Positions 27,550-36,058 of a stretch of 64,000 bases of DNA are shown piece by piece. The number at the start of each line of letters is the position of its first letter. The stretch's first letter is position 1. The DNA comes from Candidatus Amulumruptor caecigallinarius (lineage in GTDB: Bacteria > Bacteroidota > Bacteroidia > Bacteroidales > Muribaculaceae), in contig JAMPDP010000003.1 of the NCBI GenBank assembly GCA_023665605.1, positions 23,777 to 87,776 of the forward strand, in the 5' to 3' direction. The notes under the pieces are model-generated. The model worked only from the letters and a program-made list of their open reading frames with translations, had not been told where the DNA came from and searched no databases. The position numbers were made by a program, and so were the translations under genes.

Positions 27550-27871
27550 GAGCTTGTTTAATAATAAATGTGAACATCTCGGTCGAAAATCTTGGAGCAG
27601 ATTTCATCCTGAGACGAAGGAGCATAGCGAGCTATGTGACTGAGTTGAAGGATGGAAGATGCCCAAGATTTTCGCATGAGGGTATTCTTTGATAATTAAC
27701 GTGTTGTTATGAGAGCTTGAATATTTGTGAAATTACTTCCGCCTCGGTGTCTCTTTGGCTAAATTTCTGTTATTCGTCAGTCACGATGCCCGCATCGCTC
27801 CTTCCTCGTAACGAGAAATTTATCTCAAAGATACACCGCCGAGATGTTCACAATAATTATTAAACACGCTC
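27550..27871. repeat. 322-bp non-coding inverted-repeat (MITE-like) element
   Basis: The ends are 33-bp inverted repeats with 3 mismatches (27550-27582 and 27839-27871, outer sequence GAGCTTGTTTAATAAT or its variant). A possible 3-bp target duplication TTA flanks them. Inside are two further long hairpins. One at 27584-27674 has perfect 12-bp arms CGAAAATCTTGG and the core CATAGCGAGCTATG. The second is at about 27742-27843. No reading frame of note is present. It fits a miniature inverted-repeat element mobilised in trans, but no transposase or second full copy is in the window. Confidence 0.7.
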
Positions 27872-27930
27872 TTAGTTTGAAGCAGGTTATGTAGTTTACA
27901 TCCGGGCTGAACGCTGATTCTTCAGTTACG

Positions 27931-27977
27931 AAATAAAGCGACTCCGCCGCATTATCCAAATGGATAACGCGGCGGAG
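27931..27977 (-). terminator. terminator of the rplM-rpsI-rpsB-tsf operon
   Basis: On the minus strand CTCCGCCGCGTTATCC pairs over 16 bp (one G-U) with GGATAATGCGGCGGAG around an ATTT loop, followed by TCGCTTTATTTC. It lies 47 bases after the tsf stop codon. Confidence 0.85.
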
Positions 27978-28023
27978 CATATCGTATTCAGATTAAAATA
28001 TACAGGCTTATGTACGTGCTGTA

Positions 28024-29016
28024 TTAGTCCTCGTTGAGGTTAACACGCTTGAACTCAACGGCCACAAGACCCTTCTGAGCCTGCTCAAGGAACTTGCCGA
28101 TGGTGAGAGAGCCGTCTTTGACATACTCCTGCTCCATGAGGCATGACTCCTTGAAGAACTTATTGAGACGACCGGTGGCGATGTTCTCAATCATCTGCTC
28201 GGGGAGGTTGGCAGCCTTGGCCTCGGCGGTCTCCTTGGCAATCTTGCGTGCCTTGTCAGCCTCCTCAGCAGTGAGCCATCCCTTAGCGATGTTGCTCTCG
28301 ATGTGAGCCTCTGAGTCACAGAGATTGGGGTTGATGCCGGCCTTCTTCAGAGCAGCCTCAACAGCCTTCTTCACCTGTTCCTCCTTGGTCTTCTCAACAG
28401 CCACGTTGCGCTCGCTCTCGATGATGTGAGCGGGAACGCTCTCGCGGTTTACAGCCACGGGGTTCATTGAGGCAACCTGCATGGCTACGTCGCGGCCTAC
28501 CTGATAATCAACGCCTTCGAGGTTAAAGCCAACGATTGTGGAGAGCTTGTTGCCTTGGTGATTATAAGAGGTGACAGAGGGAGCTTCGATAAACTCATAA
28601 GCACCGATCTCCATCTTCTCGCCGGTCTTGCCGACCTCCTCAACGATGAGGGCCTCAACGGTGCGACCGTCAAGGGTGAGAGCCTTGAGCTCATCGATGG
28701 TCTTAACCTTATTGGCAACGGCGGCATCGAGGAGCTTCTGAGTGAGAGCCACAAAGCCGGCGTTCTTTGCCACGAAGTCAGTCTCGCACTTGAGAGCGAC
28801 GATGGCGGCGAAGTTGCCTTCATTCTTGGCGAGGACGCAGCCTTCTGAGGCCTGACGGTCCTCACGCTTGGCAGCTACGGCCTGACCCTTCTTGCGGAGA
28901 ATCTCCACGGCGGCCTCAATGTCGCCGTTGGTCTCTGCGAGAGCCTTCTTGCAGTCCATCAGGCCGGCACTTGTGATGTGGCGCAGCTTGGTGATTTCTG
29001 CCATTGTTACAGCCAT
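28024..29016 (-). CDS. tsf: elongation factor Ts
   Basis: Guanine-nucleotide exchange factor for EF-Tu, 330 residues, the usual length in Bacteroidales. The N-terminal signature LRHITSAGLMDCKKAL is at residues 11-26. CETDFVAKNAGF (around residue 76), the EF-Tu contact region with the TDFV motif, is intact. Last gene of the ribosomal operon, 66 bases after the putative extended rpsB tail (137 after the stop of the open frame), and followed by a terminator. Confidence 0.95.
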   Translation of the reverse strand: MAVTMAEITKLRHITSAGLMDCKKALAETNGDIEAAVEILRKKGQAVAAKREDRQASEGCVLAKNEGNFAAIVALKCETDFVAKNAGFVALTQKLLDAAVANKVKTIDELKALTLDGRTVEALIVEEVGKTGEKMEIGAYEFIEAPSVTSYNHQGNKLSTIVGFNLEGVDYQVGRDVAMQVASMNPVAVNRESVPAHIIESERNVAVEKTKEEQVKKAVEAALKKAGINPNLCDSEAHIESNIAKGWLTAEEADKARKIAKETAEAKAANLPEQMIENIATGRLNKFFKESCLMEQEYVKDGSLTIGKFLEQAQKGLVAVEFKRVNLNED

Positions 29017-29082
29017 AATCTTATGTGTATGTAAGAGTTAGGGATGATTGAAGTTAGATAAACAGTTGTGCCGATGCCGGAA

Positions 29083-29951
29083 TTACTCGGCAGCGGGAGC
29101 GTCAGCAGCGGGAGCAGCCTCATCGGCGGGAGCCTCAGCAGGAGCAGCCTGAGCTACAGGAGCCTCTGACTCATCGCGACGGCTGACGTGCGACGCTCGC
29201 GGCGGGGAGCAGCCTGCTCGGCATCATCCTGCTCAGCAGCAGCTGCAGAGTCAGCCTTCTCAACCTTACGCTCCTCCAGACCCTCGTTGATGGCGCTGCA
29301 TACGGTGTCGAGAATAAGCTCGATGCTCTTGGAAGCGTCATCGTTGGCGGGGATTACGAAATCGATGTTGGAGGGGTCAGAGTTGGTGTCCACCATTGCA
29401 AAGACGGGGATACCGAGACGGTTAGCCTCGTTGACGGCGATGTGCTCCTTGCAAACGTCTACCACGAACAGAGCCGAGGGGAGACGGTTGAGGTCAGCAA
29501 TAGAGCCGAGGTTCTTCTCGAGCTTGGCGCGCTGACGTGTGATCTGGAGCTTCTCGCGCTTGGAGAGGTTATCGAAAGTGCCATCCTTGCTCATCTTGTC
29601 GATGGAGGCCATCTTCTTGACAGCCTTGCGGATGGTGGGGAAGTTGGTGAGCATGCCGCCGGGCCATCGCTCGATGACATAGGGCATACCTACGGCAGCA
29701 GCCTTGTCGGCGACCACCTGCTTGGCCTGTTTCTTAGTGGCTACGAAGAGCACCTTCTTGCCACTCTTGACGATATTCTTCAGAGCTGCGGCAGCCTCGT
29801 CGAGCTTAGCAGCGGTCTTATAGAGGTCGATAATGTGGATACCGTTGCGCTCCATGAAGATGTAGGGCGCCATGGCAGGGTTCCACTTGCGCTTGAGGTG
29901 GCCGAAGTGGCATCCTGCTTCGAGGAGTTGGTCAAAATTGGGAGTTGCCAT
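29083..29951 (-). CDS. rpsB: ribosomal protein S2, with an apparent frameshift in its C-terminal tail
   Basis: Small-subunit protein S2. The core is intact: ATPNFDQLLEAGCHFGH at the start, RKWNPAMAPYIF, and ERWPGGMLTNFPTIRKA near residue 95. The open frame from 29951 stops at 29154 after 265 residues with a tail unlike S2 (RTSAVAMSQRLL). In the -1 frame an Ala/Pro/Glu-rich coding tail (RRDESEAPVAQAAPAEAPAD and onward) runs to a stop at 29083. One base seems to be missing near 29181-29200. An intact gene would give 289 residues. The tail is outside the conserved core, so the truncated protein could still work. Third gene of rplM-rpsI-rpsB-tsf. Confidence 0.85.
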
Positions 29952-30107
29952 TTTGTGGGTTGTTCGGAGGTTGGTTTACGTTCTTTGGTTAATGACAATC
30001 CGGGAGTAGGGAACGTAAGGGTCCATCTCGGGGATTTAGATGCTAAACACACTCGCAGAAGCGAGCATACCTTGTGACAGGTGAGTTCAGGCAGCAGAAA
30101 ACACTTG

Positions 30108-30494
30108 TTAACGCTTGCTGAACTGGAAGCGCTTGCGTGCCTTGGGGCGACCGGGCTTCTTACGCTCGACAGCGCGGGGGTCGCGGGTCATGAAGCCTTC
30201 GGCGCGGAGAGCGGGCTTGTCCTCGGGGTTGATCTTGACGAGGGCGCGGGCGATGGCGAGGCGGAGTGCTTCGGCCTGTCCCTTGTAACCACCACCGTCG
30301 AGATTCACGCGGATGTCATACTTCTCGGCCACGTCAAGCTTGTTGAGGGGCTGCTTGACGATGTACTGAAGGATGGGTGAGGGGAAGTAAACGTCCAGGG
30401 GGCGCTTGTTGATGGTGATGGTGCCGTTGCCCTCCTTAACGATGACACGGGCCACGGCGGCCTTGCGGCGTCCGATTGCGTTGATTGATTCCAT
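30108..30494 (-). CDS. rpsI: ribosomal protein S9
   Basis: Small-subunit protein S9, 128 residues. It starts MESINAIGRRKAAVARVIVK and ends with the conserved basic tail KARKRFQFSKR that reaches toward the P-site tRNA. LDGGGYKGQAEALRLAIARA is the family core. It lies 6 bases after rplM, the standard L13-S9 pair. Confidence 0.96.
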   Translation of the reverse strand: MESINAIGRRKAAVARVIVKEGNGTITINKRPLDVYFPSPILQYIVKQPLNKLDVAEKYDIRVNLDGGGYKGQAEALRLAIARALVKINPEDKPALRAEGFMTRDPRAVERKKPGRPKARKRFQFSKR

Positions 30495-30500
30495 GCCTGT

Positions 30501-30980
30501 TTATTTGATGGTGTTGATGTCGATGACTTTAGGGTTCTGAGCAGCGTGGGGATGCTCGGCGCCCATGTAGACGTGCATATTGCCGATGAGGGCACGACCG
30601 ATGCGGTTCTTGGGAAGCATTCCCTTCATCACCTTGATAAACAGGGGGTTGTAACCGGGCTTAAGGTGCTTGTTGTGAGCCTTCTTCATGAGCACCTCGG
30701 GGGTGGTGACGCGCTGGCCACCGGGATAGCCGGTGTAACTGAGGTACTCACGGTCGGTCATCTTCTTGCCGGTCAGGAGCACCTTCTCGGCATTGATGAT
30801 GATGACGTTGTCGCCACACTCCACGTTGGGAGAATAGCAAGGCTTGTTTTTGCCGCGAAGAATCTTAGCGACCTTCGAGCAAAGGCGGCCGAGCACCTGA
30901 TCGGTGGCATCGATTACCACCCATTCCTTCTCAATGCTCTGCGCATTGGGGCAGGTAGTTCTGAGACTAAGGGTATCCAC
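30501..30980 (-). CDS. rplM: ribosomal protein L13
   Basis: Large-subunit protein L13, 159 residues. The start is a GTG at 30980 (product MDTLSLRTTC), which matches the MDTLS N-terminus usual in Bacteroidetes. EKEWVVIDATDQVLGRL and the C-terminal HVYMGAEHPHAAQNP are clear family motifs. First gene of the rplM-rpsI-rpsB-tsf operon, with a promoter 122 bases upstream. The long leader (about 115 bases) could hold autogenous control, but I see no defined structure. Confidence 0.95.
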   Translation of the reverse strand: MDTLSLRTTCPNAQSIEKEWVVIDATDQVLGRLCSKVAKILRGKNKPCYSPNVECGDNVIIINAEKVLLTGKKMTDREYLSYTGYPGGQRVTTPEVLMKKAHNKHLKPGYNPLFIKVMKGMLPKNRIGRALIGNMHVYMGAEHPHAAQNPKVIDINTIK

Positions 30981-31101
30981 TTTAGGATTTGGTTAAATGT
31001 TTAATTAATAAAGTGTTGCGGACGGTTTCTCAGCATAAGGCCAGGCCAAAGGCCCACACGTTGACGCGCCCAAAAGATATTAATTGGACATAATCGGACT
31101 G

Positions 31102-31133
31102 CAAAGGTAGTGAAAATCCGCCCCAAAAGCAAA
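31102..31133 (-). promoter_or_regulatory. promoter of the rplM operon
   Basis: Minus-strand -7 box TACCTTTG (31102-31109) lies 20 bases after TTTG (31130-31133). The same TACCTTTGCA string occurs at the tRNA-Glu promoter, as expected for strong growth-related promoters in this group. Confidence 0.75.
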
Positions 31134-31169
31134 TATTTAACACCCTAAGTTATTAACCCAAGCCCAAGT

Positions 31170-32021
31170 TCAAAACTTGGCGACACACATCAGGTAAATC
31201 AGCGTCGCGGGAGCCACGAACAGCAGAGAGTCGATGCGGTCCATGATGCCCCCATGTCCGGGGATGAGATGCCCGGAGTCCTTCACCTCAGCTGTACGCT
31301 TGAGAAGCGACTCAAAGAGATCGCCCCACGTGGCCATCACGGCAACCAGAGCACCCAGGCCCAGCGATGTCCACAGCCCCAACCCGGGGAGCCACGCGGG
31401 CAGGAATTGCCATATCAGCCAGGCTGCGGCAACACAGAAAGCAAGCCCCCCGAAGAAGCCCTCCCAGGACTTCTTGGGCGATAGCCGCTCGAACAGTTTG
31501 TGTCGTCCCATCAGCGAACCCACAACAAACGCGCCGGTATCATTGAGCCATATCATCACGAACATGGCAAGAATGAGCAGCGGCGATCCGGCTATATAAT
31601 AAATGTACGGAAGCGTTGACAGGGATCCCGCCACATAGAGAAGCGTCGCTCCCGATACCGACACACACAGCAGCCCGTTGCAGTCACGCAGGTACAGCTG
31701 GACTATGCCGCGCACAAGCAGGCACAACACCACAGGCATTGCGGTCAACACCGGGTCGAAGCTGCTGCCCCCTACGTATGAAAAGCCCTGGGCCATGAGC
31801 ATATTGACAATGACTATCACGACAGCAGTCACGCGATCCACCCCCATAGCCACAAAAGGCATACGCGTAAGGTGACGGGCCATGCTCTCTGTCTCAGCAA
31901 GGCCAAGCAGAGCAAGGATGGCAAGCAGAAGCATGAACCACACATCACCGCATAACAGGGCGGCGACAATCAGGGCAATATAGACGATACCGGCGATGGT
32001 GCGGGTGACGAGTTTTTTCAT
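31170..32021 (-). CDS. cdsA: phosphatidate cytidylyltransferase
   Basis: Inner-membrane enzyme that makes CDP-diacylglycerol from phosphatidate and CTP for phospholipid synthesis. 283 residues with about eight helices, and the signature KDSGHLIPGHGGIMDRIDS near residue 250 with its metal-binding Asp residues. The frame is open to 32192, but the ATG at 32021 (MKKLVTRTIAGIVYIALI) begins the first helix and has a promoter 106 bases upstream, so it is chosen. Single-gene unit. Confidence 0.93.
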   Translation of the reverse strand: MKKLVTRTIAGIVYIALIVAALLCGDVWFMLLLAILALLGLAETESMARHLTRMPFVAMGVDRVTAVVIVIVNMLMAQGFSYVGGSSFDPVLTAMPVVLCLLVRGIVQLYLRDCNGLLCVSVSGATLLYVAGSLSTLPYIYYIAGSPLLILAMFVMIWLNDTGAFVVGSLMGRHKLFERLSPKKSWEGFFGGLAFCVAAAWLIWQFLPAWLPGLGLWTSLGLGALVAVMATWGDLFESLLKRTAEVKDSGHLIPGHGGIMDRIDSLLFVAPATLIYLMCVAKF

Positions 32022-32126
32022 AGTGAGGTCAGATTGCGGTAACTGAAAGGGTGCATAGGATAATATGCTGAGGAGTGCGCGAACTGAGGGTGACTCGCAA
32101 AAGCGCTCATCCCCCATGCGGCCACA

Positions 32127-32157
32127 CAAATGTAAGAACTTTTGCCGAACCACCCAA
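32127..32157 (-). promoter_or_regulatory. promoter of cdsA
   Basis: Minus-strand -7 box TACATTTG (32127-32134) with TTG 20 bases upstream (32155-32157). It lies just outside the large palindromic element that starts near 32179. Confidence 0.65.
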
Positions 32158-32178
32158 CCCTCCCCGATAACCAACCAA

Positions 32179-32584
32179 GGCAACCGCATCAAAATATCAT
32201 TACTAATAATAAAACGGCTGCGCCGGGCCAGAACCTTTAAGAACTATCTTTAACCATTTATCAACCAGCAATATTTCAGTAATCAATGCTTTCTCCTCTC
32301 TATTTAATGCAATATACTGTCCGGTAAAATAGACCATGCTCGACCATCTTTATCCTCGCTTCACTCGGACTCTGCCCGGAGGCTCCAGTAGAGAATGGTG
32401 CGTTAGCCGTCCGAGCGAAGCAAGGACGAAGATGGTCGAAGATGGTCGAGGATGGTTGAGTATAGATAGCTTGAAAGGCAATATTCAATGATAGTTGATA
32501 GATGGTTAATGATAGTTCTTGATGGTTCCGGCCCGGCGCAGCCGTACCGACAGAGGCTTATCCGCACAATTTGATGCGGTTGCC
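32179..32584. repeat. large nested inverted-repeat element
   Basis: The outer arms are a 15-bp perfect match GGCAACCGCATCAAA (32179-32193 with 32570-32584). The next arms are 52 bp with about six mismatches (32214-32265 with 32494-32545, starting ACGGCTGCGCCGGGCC). Inner arms of about 30 bp contain CTCGACCATCTT (about 32339-32370 with 32420-32450). The whole 406-base stretch could fold as one long imperfect hairpin. There is no coding frame with family features. It also contains the tandem words GATGGTCGA at 32431-32455. It looks like a non-autonomous mobile or structural repeat unrelated in sequence to the one at 27550. Confidence 0.7.
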
Positions 32585-32802
32585 CTGGATTTCCCGCCCC
32601 GCTATCCGACCGGAGCAATGGCATCAATCAGTAGCGAATATCAGGAACATATCAACCGTCAGAGCGAAGCAAAGACAAGGCTACATAAGAATCAACCGTA
32701 ATGACGTTATGTGATTGTCCCACTTTCTTTAAAATCAGCACTGGTCAACGAGCCGGGAAGAAGCCAAACCGCAAAACGGATACAGAAGTGTACACATATA
32801 AG

Positions 32803-32836
32803 AAAGCGGACTCCCATGAAAGGAAATCCGCTTTTG
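32803..32836 (-). terminator. terminator-like hairpin after tRNA-Glu
   Basis: On the minus strand AAAGCGGA pairs with TCCGCTTT around a 16-base loop, followed by CTTATATG. It lies 6 bases beyond the 3' end of tRNA-Glu. The rest of 32585-32802 shows nothing I can name. Confidence 0.55.
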
Positions 32837-32841
32837 TCGTG

Positions 32842-32914
32842 TAGCGAATCCGGGATTCGAACCCGGGTTTCCGCCGTGAGAGGGCGGCGTGCTAGGCCTC
32901 TACACTAAATCGCC
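32842..32914 (-). tRNA. tRNA-Glu (anticodon CTC)
   Basis: A 73-base cloverleaf on the minus strand, GGCGATTTAGTGTAGAGGCC at the 5' end. The anticodon stem is CCGCC/GGCGG with loop CTCTCAC, anticodon CTC. The T arm is CCGGG-TTCGAAT-CCCGG and the discriminator base is A. The acceptor stem has a G-U pair and one U-U mismatch. The 3' CCA is not encoded. It is transcribed divergently from gltX, whose product charges it. Confidence 0.9.
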
Positions 32915-32992
32915 ATTCGTTGCACGGTCGAAATTTCTTTGACTTGCGGTGTCTCAGCGTCTCTTCGCTGTGCCGTTTGTCTTTCGACACTG

Positions 32993-33023
32993 CAAAGGTA
33001 CGCAAAATATTTTACCCACCAAA
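32993..33023 (-). promoter_or_regulatory. promoter of tRNA-Glu
   Basis: Minus-strand -7 box TACCTTTG (32993-33000) lies 19 bases after TTTG (33020-33023). The predicted 5' leader of the precursor is about 70 bases. Confidence 0.7.
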
Positions 33024-33133
33024 TTTTTCTGCAACTTTTTTTATCTTTTCATCAAAAAATCTCTCCTCGGATCTTTGCCTATACGTTTATTGGTTGTAAA
33101 TCAGGCATTTCATTTACACCTCGGATGTGTATG

Positions 33134-33164
33134 TTGACAGCCTACTATATTTTGGTTAACTTTG
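33134..33164 (+). promoter_or_regulatory. promoter of gltX operon
   Basis: Plus-strand TTG (33134-33136), 20-base spacer and -7 box TAACTTTG (33157-33164). The start point would be about 35 bases upstream of the gltX ATG. It is back to back with the tRNA-Glu promoter. Confidence 0.75.
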
Positions 33165-33200
33165 CGGGGCAATTTGACACACATAATATATAGCTAACTA

Positions 33201-34733
33201 ATGGACCGCAAAGTCAGAGTGCGCTTCGCACCTTCGCCCACCGGACCGCTGCACATTGGCGGAGTCAGGACTGCCTTGTTTAACTATCTGTTTGCACGCC
33301 GTCACGGCGGCGACATGGTACTTCGCATCGAGGATACTGACAGCCAGCGTTTTGTGCCGGGTGCCGAGGATTATATCAACGAGGCCTTGGCCTGGCTCGG
33401 CATAGGCATTGACGAAGGTGTGCGTGAGGGCGGCCCCCACGGGCCGTACCGACAGAGCGAGCGCCGTGACATATATCGCCGGTACGTCAAGCAGCTGCTT
33501 GATGATGGAAAGGCGTACATAGCCTTTGACACTCCCGCCGAGCTGGAGGCTGCGCGTGCCGCCACTCCCAACTTCCAGTACGATGCCACAACCCGCATGA
33601 AGATGCGCAACTCGCTCACCCTTGGTGCTGAGGAAACGCAACGACTCATTGATGCCGGCGAGAAATATGTGGTACGCTTCCTTATAGAGCCTGACCGCGA
33701 TGTGGAAGTCAACGACCTACTCCGCGGTAAAGTGGTGATAAGCAGCAACGTACTTGATGACAAGGTGCTCTACAAGAGTGCCGACGACCTGCCCACCTAT
33801 CATCTGGCCAACATCGTCGATGATCATCTGATGGAAATCAGCCACGTGATACGCGGCGAGGAGTGGCTGCCTTCGGCACCGCTGCACGTACTTCTTTATG
33901 AGGCTCTCGGTTGGGCTGACACGCGTCCCGACTTCGTGCACCTGCCGCTCCTGCTCAAGCCTGACGGCAAAGGCAAGCTCTCAAAGCGCGACGGCGACCG
34001 GCTGGGCTTCCCTGTATTTCCACTTGACTGGCGCGACCCCAAGACCGGCGACCTTTCGTCAGGCTACCGCGAGGCCGGCTACCTCCCGGAGACGGTGGTC
34101 AACTTCCTGGCCCTCCTGGGATGGAACCCCGGCGACGACACCGAAATCATGTCTATGGATGAGCTGGTGAGTCGCTTCGGCTTCGACCGCTGCTCCAAGG
34201 CTGGTGCAAAGTTTGACTTCGAGAAGGGCAAGTGGTTCAACCACAAGTATATCCAAGCTATGGATGATGCCTCACTCGCTGCCATGCTCAAACCCGAGAT
34301 GACAAAAGAGGGCATTGACCCCGAGGCTTTTGGCGACGATTACATAACTCGCGTTGTTGGCCTGGTCAAGGATCGCGCCAACTTCGTGAAGGATATACTC
34401 GCGCAGGGGGGCTTCTTCTTCAAAGCTCCCGAAGAGTATGCTCCCAAAGATGTGAAGAAGCGCTGGAGCGAGGAGATGCCCCGCATACTCGGCGAGCTGC
34501 GCGACTTTCTGGCTACTCTGCCGGCTTGGGACTCGGCGAGTGCCGAACAGCCGGTGCTCGACTGGATTGCTGAGAAAGGCTACCATCGCGGCAACGTCAT
34601 GAACGCATTGCGCCTGGCAGTGGTGGGCGAGTGCCGCGGGCCACAGATGTTTGACATCATCGACCTGCTTGGCCGCGACGAGACCTTCGCCCGCATTGAC
34701 CGCGCGATAGCCAACATCACCCCCACCCTCTGA
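33201..34733 (+). CDS. gltX: glutamyl-tRNA synthetase
   Basis: Class I synthetase, 510 residues, that loads glutamate on tRNA-Glu. The N-terminal [19 protein letters not shown] carries the HIGH-type motif (HIGG) and [12 protein letters not shown] is the KMSKS-type loop near residue 258. The C-terminal helical anticodon-binding domain is complete. First gene of a plus-strand run with waaA only 10 bases behind it. A tRNA-Glu gene is divergent just upstream. Confidence 0.96.
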   Translation: MDRKVRVRFAPSPTGPLHIGGVRTALFNYLFARRHGGDMVLRIEDTDSQRFVPGAEDYINEALAWLGIGIDEGVREGGPHGPYRQSERRDIYRRYVKQLLDDGKAYIAFDTPAELEAARAATPNFQYDATTRMKMRNSLTLGAEETQRLIDAGEKYVVRFLIEPDRDVEVNDLLRGKVVISSNVLDDKVLYKSADDLPTYHLANIVDDHLMEISHVIRGEEWLPSAPLHVLLYEALGWADTRPDFVHLPLLLKPDGKGKLSKRDGDRLGFPVFPLDWRDPKTGDLSSGYREAGYLPETVVNFLALLGWNPGDDTEIMSMDELVSRFGFDRCSKAGAKFDFEKGKWFNHKYIQAMDDASLAAMLKPEMTKEGIDPEAFGDDYITRVVGLVKDRANFVKDILAQGGFFFKAPEEYAPKDVKKRWSEEMPRILGELRDFLATLPAWDSASAEQPVLDWIAEKGYHRGNVMNALRLAVVGECRGPQMFDIIDLLGRDETFARIDRAIANITPTL

Positions 34734-34743
34734 CTCATCCGCA

Positions 34744-36009
34744 TTGAACCCGCTCTATAACTTAGGCATCAGGGCCTATGCAGCAGCAGTGAGGCTCGCT
34801 GCCATCTCCAACTCTAAAGCCGCCAAGCTCACTGCCGGCCAGCGCAACACCTTGGCGCGACTCCGCGATGGGCTTGCTGCCGGCAACGGCCCTGTGGTGT
34901 GGGTGCACGCCGCATCGCTTGGCGAGTTTGAGCAGGGGCGTCCGCTTATTGAGCGTTTGCGGCGCGAACAACCCGGAGTGCGCATTGTGCTCTCATTCTT
35001 CTCACCTTCGGGTTACGAAGTGCGCAAGGATTATCCGCTGGCTGATGCGGTGGTCTACCTGCCGTTTGACACCCCACGGCGTGTACGTAAGTTTATAGAC
35101 GCGGTAAATCCTCGCGAGGTCTACTTCATAAAATATGAGTTCTGGGGCAACTACCTGCAGGAACTGTCACGCAGGAAGATACCGGTATATCTTGTGTCGG
35201 CAATCTTCCGCCCCACACAGAGCTTCTTCAAGCCCTGGGGTGGCACGTTCCGCGATATGCTGCGGAGTTTACGTCACATCTTCGTGCAGGACGAAGAGTC
35301 CCGCCGACTGCTTGCCGGCATTGGTGTGACTGCGGTCACTGTGGCCGGTGACACACGCTTTGACCGCGTGGCAGCCGTCCGCTCCACTCCTTGCAAAGTG
35401 GAAGGCATAGAGCGCGTGATGACTCCGGATTGTTTTCGCTTCGTGGCCGGCAGCTCCTGGCCGGAGGATGAACGGATTTACTTGCCCTGGCTCGACTCGC
35501 AACCCGGTATGAAGTTCATCATTGCCCCACATGAGTTTGACGCTGTACGTCTTGACCGTCTCGTCGCTGCTCTGCCTCATCGCCGAGTCATGCTTATGAG
35601 CAGGTGGATAGACGCCGGAAAACCCGCTGACATTGACGGGCTTGTGGTTGACTCTTTCGGCTTGCTGTCATCACTCTATCGCTACGGTGACGTGGCCTAC
35701 ATAGGTGGTGGCTTTGGCGCCGGCATCCACAACATCAACGAGGCCGCTGTCTACGGTATGCCCGTAATATTCGGCCCTGAACATCACAAATTCCGCGAGG
35801 CCCGCGGACTCATGGAGTGCGGAGGCGGCTACGAAGTGGCCGGCCCCGAAAGTTTCACCGGTGTCGTCACCCGTCTTCAGTCAAATCCGCAGGCACTCGC
35901 TGCCGCCGGCCAAGCCGCCGGAGATTATATCCGCGACAACCTCGGAGCCACCGACCGAGTATATGAGAGTGTCTACGGCACACCCGATACCGTGCACACA
36001 TCCCGCTGA
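34744..36009 (+). CDS. waaA: Kdo transferase (lipid A-specific)
   Basis: Inner-membrane-associated GT30 enzyme that adds Kdo from CMP-Kdo to lipid IVA, 421 residues. The N-terminal domain has WVHAASLGEFEQGRPLIERL with the catalytic Glu, then KYEFWGNYLQEL and SAIFRPTQSFFKPWG. The C-terminal domain has GDTRFDRV, YIGGGFGAGIHNINEAAVYG and FGPEHHKFREA. The first codon is TTG at 34744; no in-frame ATG occurs before the conserved domain, and the N-terminus NPLYNLGIRAYAAAVRLAA fits the family. It follows gltX by 10 bases. Confidence 0.92.
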   Translation: MNPLYNLGIRAYAAAVRLAAISNSKAAKLTAGQRNTLARLRDGLAAGNGPVVWVHAASLGEFEQGRPLIERLRREQPGVRIVLSFFSPSGYEVRKDYPLADAVVYLPFDTPRRVRKFIDAVNPREVYFIKYEFWGNYLQELSRRKIPVYLVSAIFRPTQSFFKPWGGTFRDMLRSLRHIFVQDEESRRLLAGIGVTAVTVAGDTRFDRVAAVRSTPCKVEGIERVMTPDCFRFVAGSSWPEDERIYLPWLDSQPGMKFIIAPHEFDAVRLDRLVAALPHRRVMLMSRWIDAGKPADIDGLVVDSFGLLSSLYRYGDVAYIGGGFGAGIHNINEAAVYGMPVIFGPEHHKFREARGLMECGGGYEVAGPESFTGVVTRLQSNPQALAAAGQAAGDYIRDNLGATDRVYESVYGTPDTVHTSR

Positions 36010-36058
36010 ACATCCATTGCACATCATAACCACAACATATTAACTCCCCTCAACATCC

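Noticed and set aside
32420..32460. CRISPR-like tandem repeats (GATGGTCGA words)
   Set aside because: Only two or three short copies without spacers; they belong to the arms of a palindrome.
34744..34746. Possibility that waaA is truncated because it lacks an ATG
   Set aside because: A TTG sits exactly where the family N-terminus begins, so a TTG start explains it.
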